From Halonotius roseus (lineage in GTDB: Archaea > Halobacteriota > Halobacteria > Halobacteriales > Haloferacaceae), in contig NZ_SESI01000002.1 of NCBI RefSeq assembly GCF_006861655.1, forward strand, positions 718,775 through 782,774: a DNA stretch of 64,000 nucleotides, in the 5' to 3' direction. Positions 15,217 to 24,174 of the stretch are shown here, piece after piece. The notes beneath the pieces are model-generated. The model was given only the letters and a program-made list of their open reading frames with translations. It had not been told where the DNA came from and ran no database searches. Numbering within the stretch: position 1 is the first letter of the stretch; each line of letters starts with the position of its first letter. A program made the position numbers and the translations under genes.

Positions 15217-17553
15217 TTACTCCACGGTCACCGACCGACTCGCCCGCACCGGCGGCAACGGCAGATCGGGGAACGTCACCTCGACGGTGAACTCCAGATC
15301 CTCGTCGGCCCCGAACACACCCACCGGTACCGCCGTTTCGTCGCTCAGATAACACCGCTTTTCGTTCATCTCGACGCCGTTGACCGTCACGCGAACCCCG
15401 ACGGCCGCGCTCCCGGCAGTCGTCCGCACAGTAATTTCGCACATCTCGTTGTCGCCGCGGGCGATAGTGCTCGGGAACTCGCCCCACTCAACGGTGATCC
15501 GTGGCAACTCGCCGGCCGCGTCAACGACGCGTTCGGCGACGCCGGCCGTGAGGCCCGCTCGTGTGAGTTCATCGACGCCCGCGGCGACGATCTCGCCGGG
15601 GGTCGTCAGCCCACCGGTGGCGAGGGTTTCCGCGCGGCCCGCGCCGACGCCGTCGATGGCGGTCAGGCCGACTGCTTCGCGGGAGACACCGTGTTCAACG
15701 CGGGCTTCGATTCGCCGGACGAGATTAGCGGCTCGGGGGCCGGCAAACCGGTCGGCGAAGGCGTGGAGTGCGGCGAGCAGTCTGAGGGCGTTCTGTTTGA
15801 TCACCCACGCGTCGCTACGGAGGCCGGAGGGAACTCGATCGTCCATGCTCGCCTGCAAGATAGCGAGGACTTTCCGGTGACCGTTTTCGAGGTCGGTATC
15901 GGTGTCGCCGAGCACCTCGTCGATGGCATCGGTTTCGGCCTGTCGGGCGGAGACGCTGTCGAACTCCTCGGCGCGGGCGACGGCGTCGAGGACGGCATCG
16001 ACCGAGAGGCGATCGCGCTCAACGAGATCGGCAAACCGGACGGCCGTCGACAATCGGAGGTAGAAGTTTGAGGCGAGGCGGCCGAGTTGCGTGCCCTCCA
16101 CACCGAGATCGCTGTCGGTGTCAACAAAGCCGCGGTCGACAAGCGTTTCCAGCGTCGACCGCACGCGCTCGCGGAGCCCCTCAGGGTCGTAGGCGTCGGG
16201 ATCGGCGTGGGCCCGCTGGTAGTAGAACGTCGTTTCGAGCCAGCTCATCACGTCGTCGAGATCGCGGATCGTCCCCAGCGCGATCTCGGCGTTGAGATGG
16301 GCGTCGAGATCGTCGGCCAAGCGGGACTCGATCTCCTTGCCCTCCCGAAGCAGTCGCCGGTATTTGTCGGCGTCGTCGCGGTCGCAGATCACCCAGCCGT
16401 AGCCCACGTCGTCGTAGTCGGGCCGGCCGGCGCGGCCGAGCATCTGGAGAATGTCGAGTGGGCTGATGTCGACTTCGCCCTCCAGCGGGTCGTGGTATTT
16501 GGTATCGCGGATCACGACACAGCGGGCCGGGAGGTTGACGCCCCACGCCAGCGTCGACGTCGAAAACAGGAGCTGGATCTTGCCGTCCTTGAACCACTCC
16601 TCGATCTTGTTGCGGTCGTCTTTGGCGAGGCCGGCGTGGTGGAAGGCGACACCGTCAGGCGCGCCCTTCCGGAGGCTGTCGTTATTGAGTTCTTTGGCGT
16701 CGTTGTGGAAATCGTAGTCTCCGCGGGCACCCATCGGGATGTCGCGGTCAGCGATCTCATCGCGGGCTTTCGCGGCCGCCCGCACCGCATCCTGCCGGGA
16801 GGAGACGAAGACGATGGCTTGGCCGTCTTCGCGGAGATGTGGCTCGACCTTATCGAGAGCGGCGTAGAGCCGGCGGTATTTGTCGGCGAAGGCGTTATCG
16901 CCGTGGCTGTAGGTCTGCACATCGGTGTGGAGTTCGACCGGACGATACTCCTCGCCGAACTCGAAGGTTGCCTCCGGCGGGGCGTCAAGCCAGCCGGCCA
17001 CGTCCTCGATGTTCGGCATCGTCGCCGACAGCGCGACGATCCGGGGCGCGCAGAGCCGCCGGAGCCGCGAGATCGTCACCTCAAGAACGCCGCCGCGACC
17101 CTCCGAGTCAAGCAGGTGTACCTCGTCGATGACGACGCAGTCGACATCGGTGATAAAGGAATAGCGCGGGGAGTCATGTTTGCGGGTCGCGGAATCCGTC
17201 TTTTCGGGTGTCATGACGAGGATGTCGGCGCGTTCGGCGCGTCGGGGATTGAGATCGCGCTCGCCGGTGACGACGTAGACGGAGTAGCCGAGCTCCTCAA
17301 AGCGATCCCACTCGGCTTCCTTCTCGTTCGTGAGCGCGCGCATCGGTGCGACAAACAGCGCGGTGCCACCGTCCCGGAGGCAGCGACAGATCGCCAGCTC
17401 GGCCAGCGCGGTTTTGCCGGCGGCGGTCGGCGCGCTGGCGACGACGTTGTCGTCGGTCTCTAAGATGACCGGCAGTGCCTCCCGCTGCATCCGGTTGAAC
17501 TCCTCGAAGCCGAAGGCGTCGGCGAACTCCGGGATCGCGTCGACGACCTTCAC
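15217..17553 (-). CDS. Ski2/Hel308-type DEAD/DEAH-box helicase
   Basis: A 778-residue superfamily 2 helicase. The Q-motif region is FNRMQREALP, motif I is SAPTAAGKTALAEL near residue 40, motif II is VVIDEVHLLDSEGRGG near residue 140, and motif III is LSATMPN. Motif IVa lies in FHHAGLAKDDR, motif V in STSTLAWGVNLPAR and motif VI in QMLGRAGRPDYD. A winged-helix region and a helical ratchet region follow, then a helix-hairpin-helix (GLTAIDGVGAGRAETLA) and a C-terminal beta domain of about 110 residues (from about 670) not found in Hel308 itself. It is likely a DNA or RNA helicase of repair or RNA turnover. Confidence 0.9.
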   Translation of the reverse strand: MKVVDAIPEFADAFGFEEFNRMQREALPVILETDDNVVASAPTAAGKTALAELAICRCLRDGGTALFVAPMRALTNEKEAEWDRFEELGYSVYVVTGERDLNPRRAERADILVMTPEKTDSATRKHDSPRYSFITDVDCVVIDEVHLLDSEGRGGVLEVTISRLRRLCAPRIVALSATMPNIEDVAGWLDAPPEATFEFGEEYRPVELHTDVQTYSHGDNAFADKYRRLYAALDKVEPHLREDGQAIVFVSSRQDAVRAAAKARDEIADRDIPMGARGDYDFHNDAKELNNDSLRKGAPDGVAFHHAGLAKDDRNKIEEWFKDGKIQLLFSTSTLAWGVNLPARCVVIRDTKYHDPLEGEVDISPLDILQMLGRAGRPDYDDVGYGWVICDRDDADKYRRLLREGKEIESRLADDLDAHLNAEIALGTIRDLDDVMSWLETTFYYQRAHADPDAYDPEGLRERVRSTLETLVDRGFVDTDSDLGVEGTQLGRLASNFYLRLSTAVRFADLVERDRLSVDAVLDAVARAEEFDSVSARQAETDAIDEVLGDTDTDLENGHRKVLAILQASMDDRVPSGLRSDAWVIKQNALRLLAALHAFADRFAGPRAANLVRRIEARVEHGVSREAVGLTAIDGVGAGRAETLATGGLTTPGEIVAAGVDELTRAGLTAGVAERVVDAAGELPRITVEWGEFPSTIARGDNEMCEITVRTTAGSAAVGVRVTVNGVEMNEKRCYLSDETAVPVGVFGADEDLEFTVEVTFPDLPLPPVRASRSVTVE

Positions 17554-17677
17554 GGCGACTCACCGGCGGGATGCCTCATTAACTGGTGTCGGGGGTTGGG
17601 CGATCAAAGGCGTTTCCTTCGGCCCCGCTTCGACTGGAGATTTGACTGGGACCACAGCACAGCGTGGCGAGACAGCG

Positions 17678-18271
17678 CTACCCGAGATGGCGGTCGATGA
17701 CGGCTTTGGCCTCCTGGCCGGCCTGTTTCCAGCCGTAGCCCGATTCGTAGACGTGGCGTTTGCTCTCAACGAGTTCCTCCGGCGAGGACTCCTCAAAGCC
17801 GCCGCGATCCCACGCGCCGGACTCCCGGAGCCACGTGACGACGTTCTCCTTTGTCTCCGGCCACGAGAGATCGACCATCTCGTACCACGCGATCATCGCA
17901 AAGACGGCGTTGTCGTGACAGCCCGGCACCGAGCCGTGTTCGTAGATCGTCGCCATCGGCTCGATCGAGGGTTCCGAAACTTGTTCGGCGTACTCGGCGG
18001 CCGTCAGCAGCCGGAGGGTGCCATCGTCGGCCTGCTCGATCCGGTTGAGCGATTTGAGCGTCGCCAGCGCGGCGGTATGGCGGTCGCTCCACTCGCTGTC
18101 GACGGTCGCCCGAAGCTCCTCCTCGGTGAGCTCCTCGGCGGTCAAAACGGCGAGCGAATCGATGTAGGCCTTCTCGATCGTGGGCCACGGCGTCCCCTCA
18201 AACCGGCAGTCGGGCTCATGGAGGCTGTTTGTCGTCCGACAGCCGGGACAGGGGTAGCTGAAACGCGGCAC
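17678..18271 (-). CDS. Haloarchaeal zinc-knuckle protein (DUF7474-like)
   Basis: A 197-residue protein. The N-terminus has CPGC and C22 (YPCPGCRTTNSLHEPDCRF), a probable zinc site. A charged helical region (about 35-75) and a conserved-looking C-terminal domain (WYEMVDLSWPETKENVVTWLRESGAWDRGGF) follow. I believe this is the haloarchaeal family DUF7474 of unknown function, but this is from memory. It is divergent from priL across the region that holds repeat copy 2. Confidence 0.75.
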   Translation of the reverse strand: MPRFSYPCPGCRTTNSLHEPDCRFEGTPWPTIEKAYIDSLAVLTAEELTEEELRATVDSEWSDRHTAALATLKSLNRIEQADDGTLRLLTAAEYAEQVSEPSIEPMATIYEHGSVPGCHDNAVFAMIAWYEMVDLSWPETKENVVTWLRESGAWDRGGFEESSPEELVESKRHVYESGYGWKQAGQEAKAVIDRHLG

Positions 18272-18363
18272 GACCGATAGTTCGGCGCGCGGTGATTATA
18301 GTTTACGTCACCGGTGGCGGTGGCGTGTAAATACGAAGAGCAAACAGGTGGATCGGCCAATCG

Positions 18364-18560
18364 AACAACCGACTTCCTGGCGGACTGAAAGGGCGAGGCT
18401 CTCTCGACGAACCCGGACGATGCAAGCACCGCAGGAGTGAGCACTGCGAACGACGAGGAGCGCAGCGAGTCCCGGGAGTTCTGCGAGCGTGAGCGAGCAG
18501 AACCTCGAAAGCCGAGCGGAGCGAGGCTTTCGGTGGTCGAGAGAGCCGAGGGCTTTCTAC
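18364..18560 (+). repeat. Dispersed structured element, copy 2 (with two extra hairpins)
   Basis: The element opens with AACCGACTTCCTGGCGGACTG, then GAAAG (18387-18391) pairs with CTTTC (18553-18557) and GGCTCTCTCGA (18397-18407) with TCGAGAGAGCC (18537-18547). This copy is longer than the others because two hairpins are added before the 3' arm: TTCTGC (18479-18484)/GCAGAA (18497-18502) and CGAAAGCC (18506-18513)/GGCTTTCG (18525-18532). It ends 86 nt before the priL ATG. The rest of the 372-bp gap 18272-18643 shows no gene; TTATTC near 18613 may be the priL TATA box. Confidence 0.8.
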
Positions 18561-18643
18561 CCTCGCGCAATGTCGTACCAGAACAGTCTCCCAACGACGC
18601 TGACCGTCGGGCTTATTCACCCCGCTTGTGAAGACGGCGTACG

Positions 18644-19759
18644 ATGGCGATCACCCCACGAGACGCCCGGTATCCGTTTCTCGCTGCGGCCCGGGAGACC
18701 GTCACGGAGACGGGTGTCGATCTGGGAACGCTCGTCGCCAACGACGAGCCGGCCGTCGACCGCGGCCGCGAGCGGGTCGAACGCGCGCTGCTGTCCGGCC
18801 GTGTCGACACCGAAACACCCGACGAGTGGCGGCTCGAAGATGAGCTGTTGTCGTATCCGATCGCTCGCATTCTTGTCTCGCTGCTCGACTCACCGGCAGC
18901 GATCGAAAAGTACGCCGCCGCGGAGGCGAAGACAGCGATCGAGCGGCTCAAGGCGGATCTCGACGCCGCCGGCAGCGAGCTCCGGAGTACGCCAGACGCT
19001 AGCCTTGATCGGGCAACGCTGATTAGCGAGCTCGGACTCGATGGGGCGATCACGCCCGAAGCCGACACGCCGCAGCCGGCGGCCGCCCCGGAGTGGTTTC
19101 AGATCGGGGTTGGGACGTATCTCGATCTTGCAACTGGCCTGGGCGACGACTGGCGGCTGGTCAACCGCGAGCTCAGCGACGGGCAGGTACGGGTCGACCG
19201 CGCGGAGCTGTTTCGGCTGCTACGGGCGGCGATCCGCCGGCGTGTCGCCGAGGGGTTGCCCTTCGAGGGCCTCGACGAGGATGAGGGGATCGCCGCTGAG
19301 CTGGCGGGGGAGCTCACGGAGCTCCGGCGGCTGCTGTCGGAACGCCCGACGGTCGGCGAGATCGATTTCGTCGCCCGCGAGCTGTTCCCGCCGTGTATCG
19401 AGAACCTGCTACAGAAGGCCGAGGAGGGGATCGAACTCGAACCGATCGAGCAGTTCACGCTGATGGCGTTTCTCACCGGGATCGGGATGGATGCCGACGA
19501 GATCGTCGCCTTCTGTGGCGAATCCTCACTCGATCCCGAGGGGATCCGCTACCAGATCGAGTATCTGCAGGCCGACCGCGGCACACAGTACCCGCCGCCA
19601 TCCTGTGAAACGCTGAGCACCTACGGGATCTGTCACAACGAGGACGACCACTGGAAGGTCGCCGGCCATCCGCTGGCGTACTACCAACAGCGACTGGAGG
19701 CGACCGGCGAGGGGCTTGTCGACTGGCGAGAGCAAACAGCAGGGGTCGACAGCGAGTAA
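18644..19759 (+). CDS. priL: DNA primase large subunit PriL
   Basis: A 371-residue regulatory subunit of the archaeal/eukaryotic primase, partner of PriS, making RNA primers for replication. The 4Fe-4S cysteines are present: FPPCIEN, AFCGES and SCETLSTYGICHNED. The motif PPCIENLL is the family signature. N-terminus TPRDARYPFLAAARE is typical. It is a single gene; priS is not in the window. Repeat copy 2 sits upstream of its promoter. Confidence 0.95.
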   Translation: MAITPRDARYPFLAAARETVTETGVDLGTLVANDEPAVDRGRERVERALLSGRVDTETPDEWRLEDELLSYPIARILVSLLDSPAAIEKYAAAEAKTAIERLKADLDAAGSELRSTPDASLDRATLISELGLDGAITPEADTPQPAAAPEWFQIGVGTYLDLATGLGDDWRLVNRELSDGQVRVDRAELFRLLRAAIRRRVAEGLPFEGLDEDEGIAAELAGELTELRRLLSERPTVGEIDFVARELFPPCIENLLQKAEEGIELEPIEQFTLMAFLTGIGMDADEIVAFCGESSLDPEGIRYQIEYLQADRGTQYPPPSCETLSTYGICHNEDDHWKVAGHPLAYYQQRLEATGEGLVDWREQTAGVDSE

Positions 19760-19774
19760 AGGAATAGGGGTCGA

Positions 19775-19984
19775 TCAGTCGTCGGCGCGGGCGAGGCCGA
19801 AGCCGACGGCGGCCATCAACAGGACAAAGCCGGCGAGCGCGCCGACAAGCGCGAAGCCGCCGGTTGGATCGAAGCCGTCGGCCCCGTTGAACACGACGCC
19901 GATGGCGACAAGACTCACGAGGAACAGTCCGACGGCAAACAGCGACGCGATGATCTGCCGGCGGAGTTCCGCGTCGATTTCCAT
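19775..19984 (-). CDS. Small two-helix membrane protein
   Basis: 69 residues starting at the ATG at 19984 (MEIDAELRRQ); the longer open frame reaching 20146 enters the hjc end and is not credible. There are two hydrophobic helices, about 13-30 and 42-62, joined by a short polar loop (NGADGFDPTGG). It is a haloarchaeal family of unknown function, lying downstream of hjc on the same strand and probably co-transcribed. It converges with priL. Confidence 0.7.
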   Translation of the reverse strand: MEIDAELRRQIIASLFAVGLFLVSLVAIGVVFNGADGFDPTGGFALVGALAGFVLLMAAVGFGLARADD

Positions 19985-20084
19985 ACCCCGGATTCTATAG
20001 GCCGGCGCAAAAGGGCTTCGAAACCGCCGACAGCGACGGGCGGAACGGCCGTCCCGATCCGGCCGGGGGTTCGTCGCCGGGCGA

Positions 20085-20507
20085 TCAGAGATCGTCAAGC
20101 GTCGTCCGCTCGCTGTGGCCGACAAGCTCATCGAAATCGGTGCCATCGGCGAGGGCGGTCTCCTTTTTCACGCGGTAGTTGCCGCCGTCGGTCGTGTAGA
20201 GATCGCCGGGATGGAAGAAATACCAGTCCTCCCGATCGAAGCGAACGGCGATCCGGGCCTTCGCGCCGAAGTTCTGGGCGAAGTAGATCAGGGCTTCGAC
20301 CTCCTCGCCGGAGAGGTAGATCGGATCGCCGCTGGAGGATTTGGCCTCGATCGCGTAAAATCGGCCGTCGTTGCCGGCCAACACGTCCGGGAGGTCGCGG
20401 TCGGTCGCACTCCCGCTTGCGGGTGCGCGCATCACGGCGAAGCCGGCCTCATCGAGTTGGTTCACAAGTTCGCGTTCCCGGCGATCGCCCTTGCGGTTGG
20501 CACTCAT
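20085..20507 (-). CDS. hjc: Archaeal Holliday junction resolvase Hjc
   Basis: A 140-residue structure-specific nuclease that cuts four-way junctions in recombination and fork repair. The nuclease core is complete: the [14 protein letters not shown] basic helix with the first Glu, DLPDVLAG with the catalytic Asp, and YAIEAKSS providing the E-x-K pair. The C-terminal part ([12 protein letters not shown]) matches haloarchaeal Hjc. Length is normal. It lies beside small membrane protein genes, in the same neighbourhood as priL. Confidence 0.96.
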   Translation of the reverse strand: MSANRKGDRRERELVNQLDEAGFAVMRAPASGSATDRDLPDVLAGNDGRFYAIEAKSSSGDPIYLSGEEVEALIYFAQNFGAKARIAVRFDREDWYFFHPGDLYTTDGGNYRVKKETALADGTDFDELVGHSERTTLDDL

Positions 20508-20598
20508 TGTTGGTGGTCAGAGGTCGTCGCCGGCAGTCGTCGGGGGTGGTACATACCCAGGAATAGTCGGGTGAACGCAAAAGGATACGGCCGTCGGC

Positions 20599-20826
20599 TC
20601 ACGGCTCGTCGGACTCGTCGGTTGACCCCGTGCTACTCCCGATGGCGTTTTCGCTCAGTTTCTCGGCGACATCGCCGGCGGCGAGGGTCGTCGATCCGAT
20701 GTAGATCAACGGGAGAGAGACGAGCATCACGATATCACCGAGCAGTCGACCTTGGATCATCGCCATATACGCGCCGACGATCACGCAGATGGCGGCCAGC
20801 CCGAGATACGCCCAACCGACATTCAT
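20599..20826 (-). CDS. Small membrane protein
   Basis: 75 residues: two hydrophobic helices (about 3-22 and 28-48) and a polar, acidic tail (STGSTDESDEP). I do not recognise the family. The codon use is halophile-like, the frame starts with ATG after a plausible promoter gap and lies between hjc and ahcY on the same strand, so I regard it as a real gene of unknown function. Confidence 0.65.
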   Translation of the reverse strand: MNVGWAYLGLAAICVIVGAYMAMIQGRLLGDIVMLVSLPLIYIGSTTLAAGDVAEKLSENAIGSSTGSTDESDEP

Positions 20827-20900
20827 ACCTGTAGTGCTGCGAGCGAGGCCAAAAGTGCGACGGTTCCAGCGGCGAGCCGCGGGCGACGGCGTCCCGCCGA

Positions 20901-22190
20901 CTACGTTCCGTGATCCCAGCTGTCGAGATACTCGCGTTGCTCGTCGCTCAGCGAGTCGTGGGCGACGCCCTCGGCATCGAGTTTGATCTCGGCGATCTCC
21001 CGATCGAGGTCGTCAGGCACGTCGTGGACGCCCGCATCGTAGGCCGCACCGTTGGCTGCGAGTTCCCGAACACAGACCGCCTGCACGCCGAAGCTCTGAT
21101 CCATCACCTCGACGGGATGGCCGAGGGCGATCGGCGCGGCGAGGTTGACGAGTCGACCCTCCGCCAGCACGTTGAGCCGGCGGCCATCAGGCAGCTCGTA
21201 GGCCTCAACGCCGTCGCGGGCCTCGTAGACATCGACGGCCTTCTCTTCGAGGGCAACGAGATCGATCTCGATATCGAAGTGGCCTGCGTTCGCCAGCAGA
21301 ACGCCGTCAGGCATCACGTCGAAGTGCTTGTCGACGACGACATCGCGGTTGCCGGTGGTCGTCAGGATGAGGTCGGCGTCGGCGGCCGCTTCTTCCATCG
21401 GTTTCACGTCGTAGCCTTCCATGTGGGCTTCGAGGGCTTTCCGGGGGTCGACTTCGGTGACGACGACGTTCGCGTTCTGGCCCGAGGCTTTCTTGGCGAC
21501 GCCCTTCCCGCAGTAGCCGTAGCCGGCGACGACGACGTTCTTGCCAGCGAAGGAGAGGTTCGTCGTCATCGCAATCGTCGCCAGCGAGGATTCGCCGGTG
21601 CCGTGGACGTTGTCGAACAGCGTCTTCATCGGCGTGTCGTTGACCGCGAAGACCGGGTATTCGAGCGCGTCGTCGTCGTCCATCGCGCGCAGGCGGTGGA
21701 CGCCGGTCGTCGTCTCCTCACAGCCGCCGACGATGGTGTCGATGAGGTCGGGGTGATCCTCGTGGATCGCCGCGATCATGTCCATCCCGTCGTCGACGGT
21801 GATCGTCGGCTCGTGGTCGATGACGGCGTCGATGGCCGCATAGTAGTCCTCGTCGTCGACGCCGCGGACGGCGTAGGAGGTGATGTTCTCGTGGGTGTCG
21901 AGGGCCGCGCTCACGTCGTCGTGCGTTGAGAGGGGATTACAGCCGGTGATGGCGACCTCCGCACCGCCAAGTGCCAGGAGTTCGACGAGGTTGGCCGTCT
22001 TGGCTTCGACGTGCATCGCCATCCCGACGGTTTCGCCGGCGAGCGGTTGCTCGGCTTCGAACTCCTCGCGGAGCGACTGGAGGATGGGCATATGCTGGAG
22101 CGCCCAGTCCATCTTGCGGCGACCTTCGGACGCCGCGTCCTCGGGGTCGTCGAGGTGGGACGCGACCGGTGGATACGCTGATGTGCTCAT
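20901..22190 (-). CDS. ahcY: Adenosylhomocysteinase
   Basis: A 429-residue SAH hydrolase that splits S-adenosylhomocysteine into homocysteine and adenosine in the methyl cycle. Substrate-binding residues lie in VEAKTANLVELL, GGCEETTTGVHRL and FAVNDTPMKTLFDN. The NAD site is VVAGYGYCGKGVAKKASG (about 215-232). GHFDIEID and the C-terminal WDHGT complete it. It is shorter than eukaryotic forms at the C-terminus, as usual for archaea. The next upstream gene on the same strand encodes an SAH/MTA deaminase, a second route for SAH removal. Confidence 0.96.
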   Translation of the reverse strand: MSTSAYPPVASHLDDPEDAASEGRRKMDWALQHMPILQSLREEFEAEQPLAGETVGMAMHVEAKTANLVELLALGGAEVAITGCNPLSTHDDVSAALDTHENITSYAVRGVDDEDYYAAIDAVIDHEPTITVDDGMDMIAAIHEDHPDLIDTIVGGCEETTTGVHRLRAMDDDDALEYPVFAVNDTPMKTLFDNVHGTGESSLATIAMTTNLSFAGKNVVVAGYGYCGKGVAKKASGQNANVVVTEVDPRKALEAHMEGYDVKPMEEAAADADLILTTTGNRDVVVDKHFDVMPDGVLLANAGHFDIEIDLVALEEKAVDVYEARDGVEAYELPDGRRLNVLAEGRLVNLAAPIALGHPVEVMDQSFGVQAVCVRELAANGAAYDAGVHDVPDDLDREIAEIKLDAEGVAHDSLSDEQREYLDSWDHGT

Positions 22191-22251
22191 ACGCGTTCAT
22201 CACGTCAGGCGGTGAAAACGGTACCGAAGCCGGTTACTCGGCGCGAACGAA

Positions 22252-23553
22252 TTACTCGGCGCGCCCAACGAGGTCGGCGGCGTGTTCGCTCGCCTTCTCG
22301 CGGATCGCCGCTTCGTCCAGCGTCTTGACCTCGCGGTCTTCCATCAGGATCTCGCCGTCGCAGATCGTGTGGCGAACATCCGAGCCGCGAACCGCGTAGG
22401 CGAGGTGGCTCACGTGGTCGTGAACCGGCGTCAGGTGCGGCGCGTCGAAATCGACGACAGCGATGTCGGCCGTCCCGCCGGCTTCGAGTTCGCCGACCGG
22501 GAGGCCGATGGCCGACGCGCTGCCCTCGGTCGCCATCCGCACCGCTGACTCCGCGGCGACATCGCGGGCGTCGCCGCGGGCGAGTTTGCCGAGCATCGCC
22601 GCGTCCCGAATCTCGTCGAACAGATCGAGGTCGTTGTTCGAGGCCGCGCCGTCGGTGCCGAGGCCGACGTTGACACCGGCGTCAAGCAGCTCCTGAATTG
22701 GGGCGATCCCGCTTGCGAGTTTCATGTTGGATGCGGGGCAGTGGATCACACTCGCCCCGGTTTCGGCCAGCAGGTCGATCTCGGTCTCGTCGACGTGGAC
22801 GCAGTGGGCGAGGAAGTCGTCCTCGGTGAGCATCCCGAGGTCGTCGGCGTATTCGAGCGGGCGGACGCCGTGGTCGTCAACGATGGGGTCGACCTCGTTT
22901 TCGGTCTCGTTGGCGTGGAAGTGCAGCGGAACGCCGGCCTCGCGGGCCTGCGGGACGAACTCCTCCAGATACTCGGTTTCGACGGTCGTCAGCGAGTGCG
23001 GCATCAGCGCGGTCGTGATCCGGCCGTCGGCCGCGCTGTCGAATTCGCGGGCGATATCGAGGCCCTCCTGCGCGTCGGCGCGGGCTCCTTCGTCGTCCTT
23101 GCCGACGCTGATGAACGCGTGACAGAGGTTGGCGCGGAGACCCGACTGCTCGGTCGCGGCGGCGATTTCGGGGACTTCGAAGTAGCTGTCGGCGAAGCCG
23201 GTGATCCCGCTCTTGATGAACTCGACGAGGCCGAGTTCGGTGCCGACACGGATGTCCTCCGGCGTCAACTCGGCTTCGACCGGCCAGATGTCCTCCTGGA
23301 GCCAGGAATCCAAGGGCTTGTCGTCGGCGTAGCCGCGGAGCAGCGTCATGGCGACGTGGGTGTGGGCGTTGACGAGCCCCGGCATCACCAGCGAGTCGGT
23401 CGCATCCAGCGTTTCGTCGCCACCGAGATCATCGTCGACAGCGATCACCTCGCCGGCCGCGCGGTCGATCAGTACGTCGGCCTCGCGCACCTCGAAGTCG
23501 GGTGTGAGGACATGCCCGCCCTCGATGACGACGGTGTCGGCTGCATCGGTCAT
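22252..23553 (-). CDS. mtaD: 5'-methylthioadenosine/S-adenosylhomocysteine deaminase
   Basis: A 433-residue amidohydrolase. The metal motif is PGLVNAHTHVAMTLLRG near residue 60. The later ligands are in LHFHANET, LAHCVHVDE (near 240) and LGTDGAASNNDLDLFDEI (near 300). The NAHTHVAMTLLRGYADD pattern with a W-rich stretch after it is typical of MTA/SAH deaminases of archaea (DadD type), which convert MTA, SAH or 5'-deoxyadenosine to the inosyl compounds. It is adjacent to ahcY, so SAH disposal is the likely theme. Guanine- or cytosine-deaminase-like activity is less likely. Confidence 0.88.
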   Translation of the reverse strand: MTDAADTVVIEGGHVLTPDFEVREADVLIDRAAGEVIAVDDDLGGDETLDATDSLVMPGLVNAHTHVAMTLLRGYADDKPLDSWLQEDIWPVEAELTPEDIRVGTELGLVEFIKSGITGFADSYFEVPEIAAATEQSGLRANLCHAFISVGKDDEGARADAQEGLDIAREFDSAADGRITTALMPHSLTTVETEYLEEFVPQAREAGVPLHFHANETENEVDPIVDDHGVRPLEYADDLGMLTEDDFLAHCVHVDETEIDLLAETGASVIHCPASNMKLASGIAPIQELLDAGVNVGLGTDGAASNNDLDLFDEIRDAAMLGKLARGDARDVAAESAVRMATEGSASAIGLPVGELEAGGTADIAVVDFDAPHLTPVHDHVSHLAYAVRGSDVRHTICDGEILMEDREVKTLDEAAIREKASEHAADLVGRAE

Positions 23554-23655
23554 ACCGGCGATTGCGGGGCCGGTCTCTTAATCGGGGCGACTTGGCGGCG
23601 AAAGGAAATAAATCTGTGACAAAGAATTATATCTCTGCAGACGGAATCACCAGCC

Positions 23656-24174
23656 ATGAGCAACAGCGGTGACGCGCCGCCACCCTTCGAGAACCCCTTC
23701 GATACGGCGACCTCCGCCGAGGAGCGCGTGTATAACACCGTCATCCAGACCCGCGAGCCGACAACAGCCCAGACCGTGGCCGACGACGCCGACTGCGATC
23801 CCAAGACCGCCCGGAAGTATCTGGCGTGGTTCGCGAAGCTCGGCGTTGTCACGGAACACGATGGCGAGCCACCGACCTACGAGCGCAATGATCGGTACTT
23901 CGAGTGGCGTCGGATCAATGAGCTTGCGAGCAAACCGGCTGCGGAGCTGCAATCGCAGGTGCAGTCGCTGACCGAACAGATTGAAACGTACGAGCAGCGG
24001 TACGATGCCGACAATCCGACCGAGGTGGATACGTTGACCCCACCGGGCGATATTTCGACAGAAACCGCGTTCGCGGAGCTGACCGACTGGCAAACGGCGC
24101 GCTCGGAACTTCGGCGACACGAACAAGCCCGACAGCTCCAAGCGGGTGATTCGAGTCCGCCGGTTCGGCAATGA
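23656..24174 (+). CDS. Winged-helix protein (DUF7342-like), candidate antitoxin
   Basis: 172 residues. A winged helix spans about 20-80 (TTAQTVADDADCDPKTARKYLAWFAKLGVV), then a helix/coiled-coil spans about 90-120 (ELQSQVQSLTEQIETYEQRY) and an exposed tail follows. It resembles the haloarchaeal DUF7342 family. A TATA-like AATTATATC near 23625 sits about 30 nt upstream of the ATG. Its TGA overlaps the ATG of the next gene by 4 nt. In haloarchaea this kind of pair recurs; a toxin-antitoxin role is inferred. Confidence 0.78.
   Translation: MSNSGDAPPPFENPFDTATSAEERVYNTVIQTREPTTAQTVADDADCDPKTARKYLAWFAKLGVVTEHDGEPPTYERNDRYFEWRRINELASKPAAELQSQVQSLTEQIETYEQRYDADNPTEVDTLTPPGDISTETAFAELTDWQTARSELRRHEQARQLQAGDSSPPVRQ

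Noticed and set aside
18272-18643. Possible tRNA or stable RNA in the divergent gaps
   Set aside because: I looked for acceptor-stem pairing with TTCGAATC-type T-loops and CCA-adjacent ends in all larger gaps and found none; the structure there is the dispersed element.
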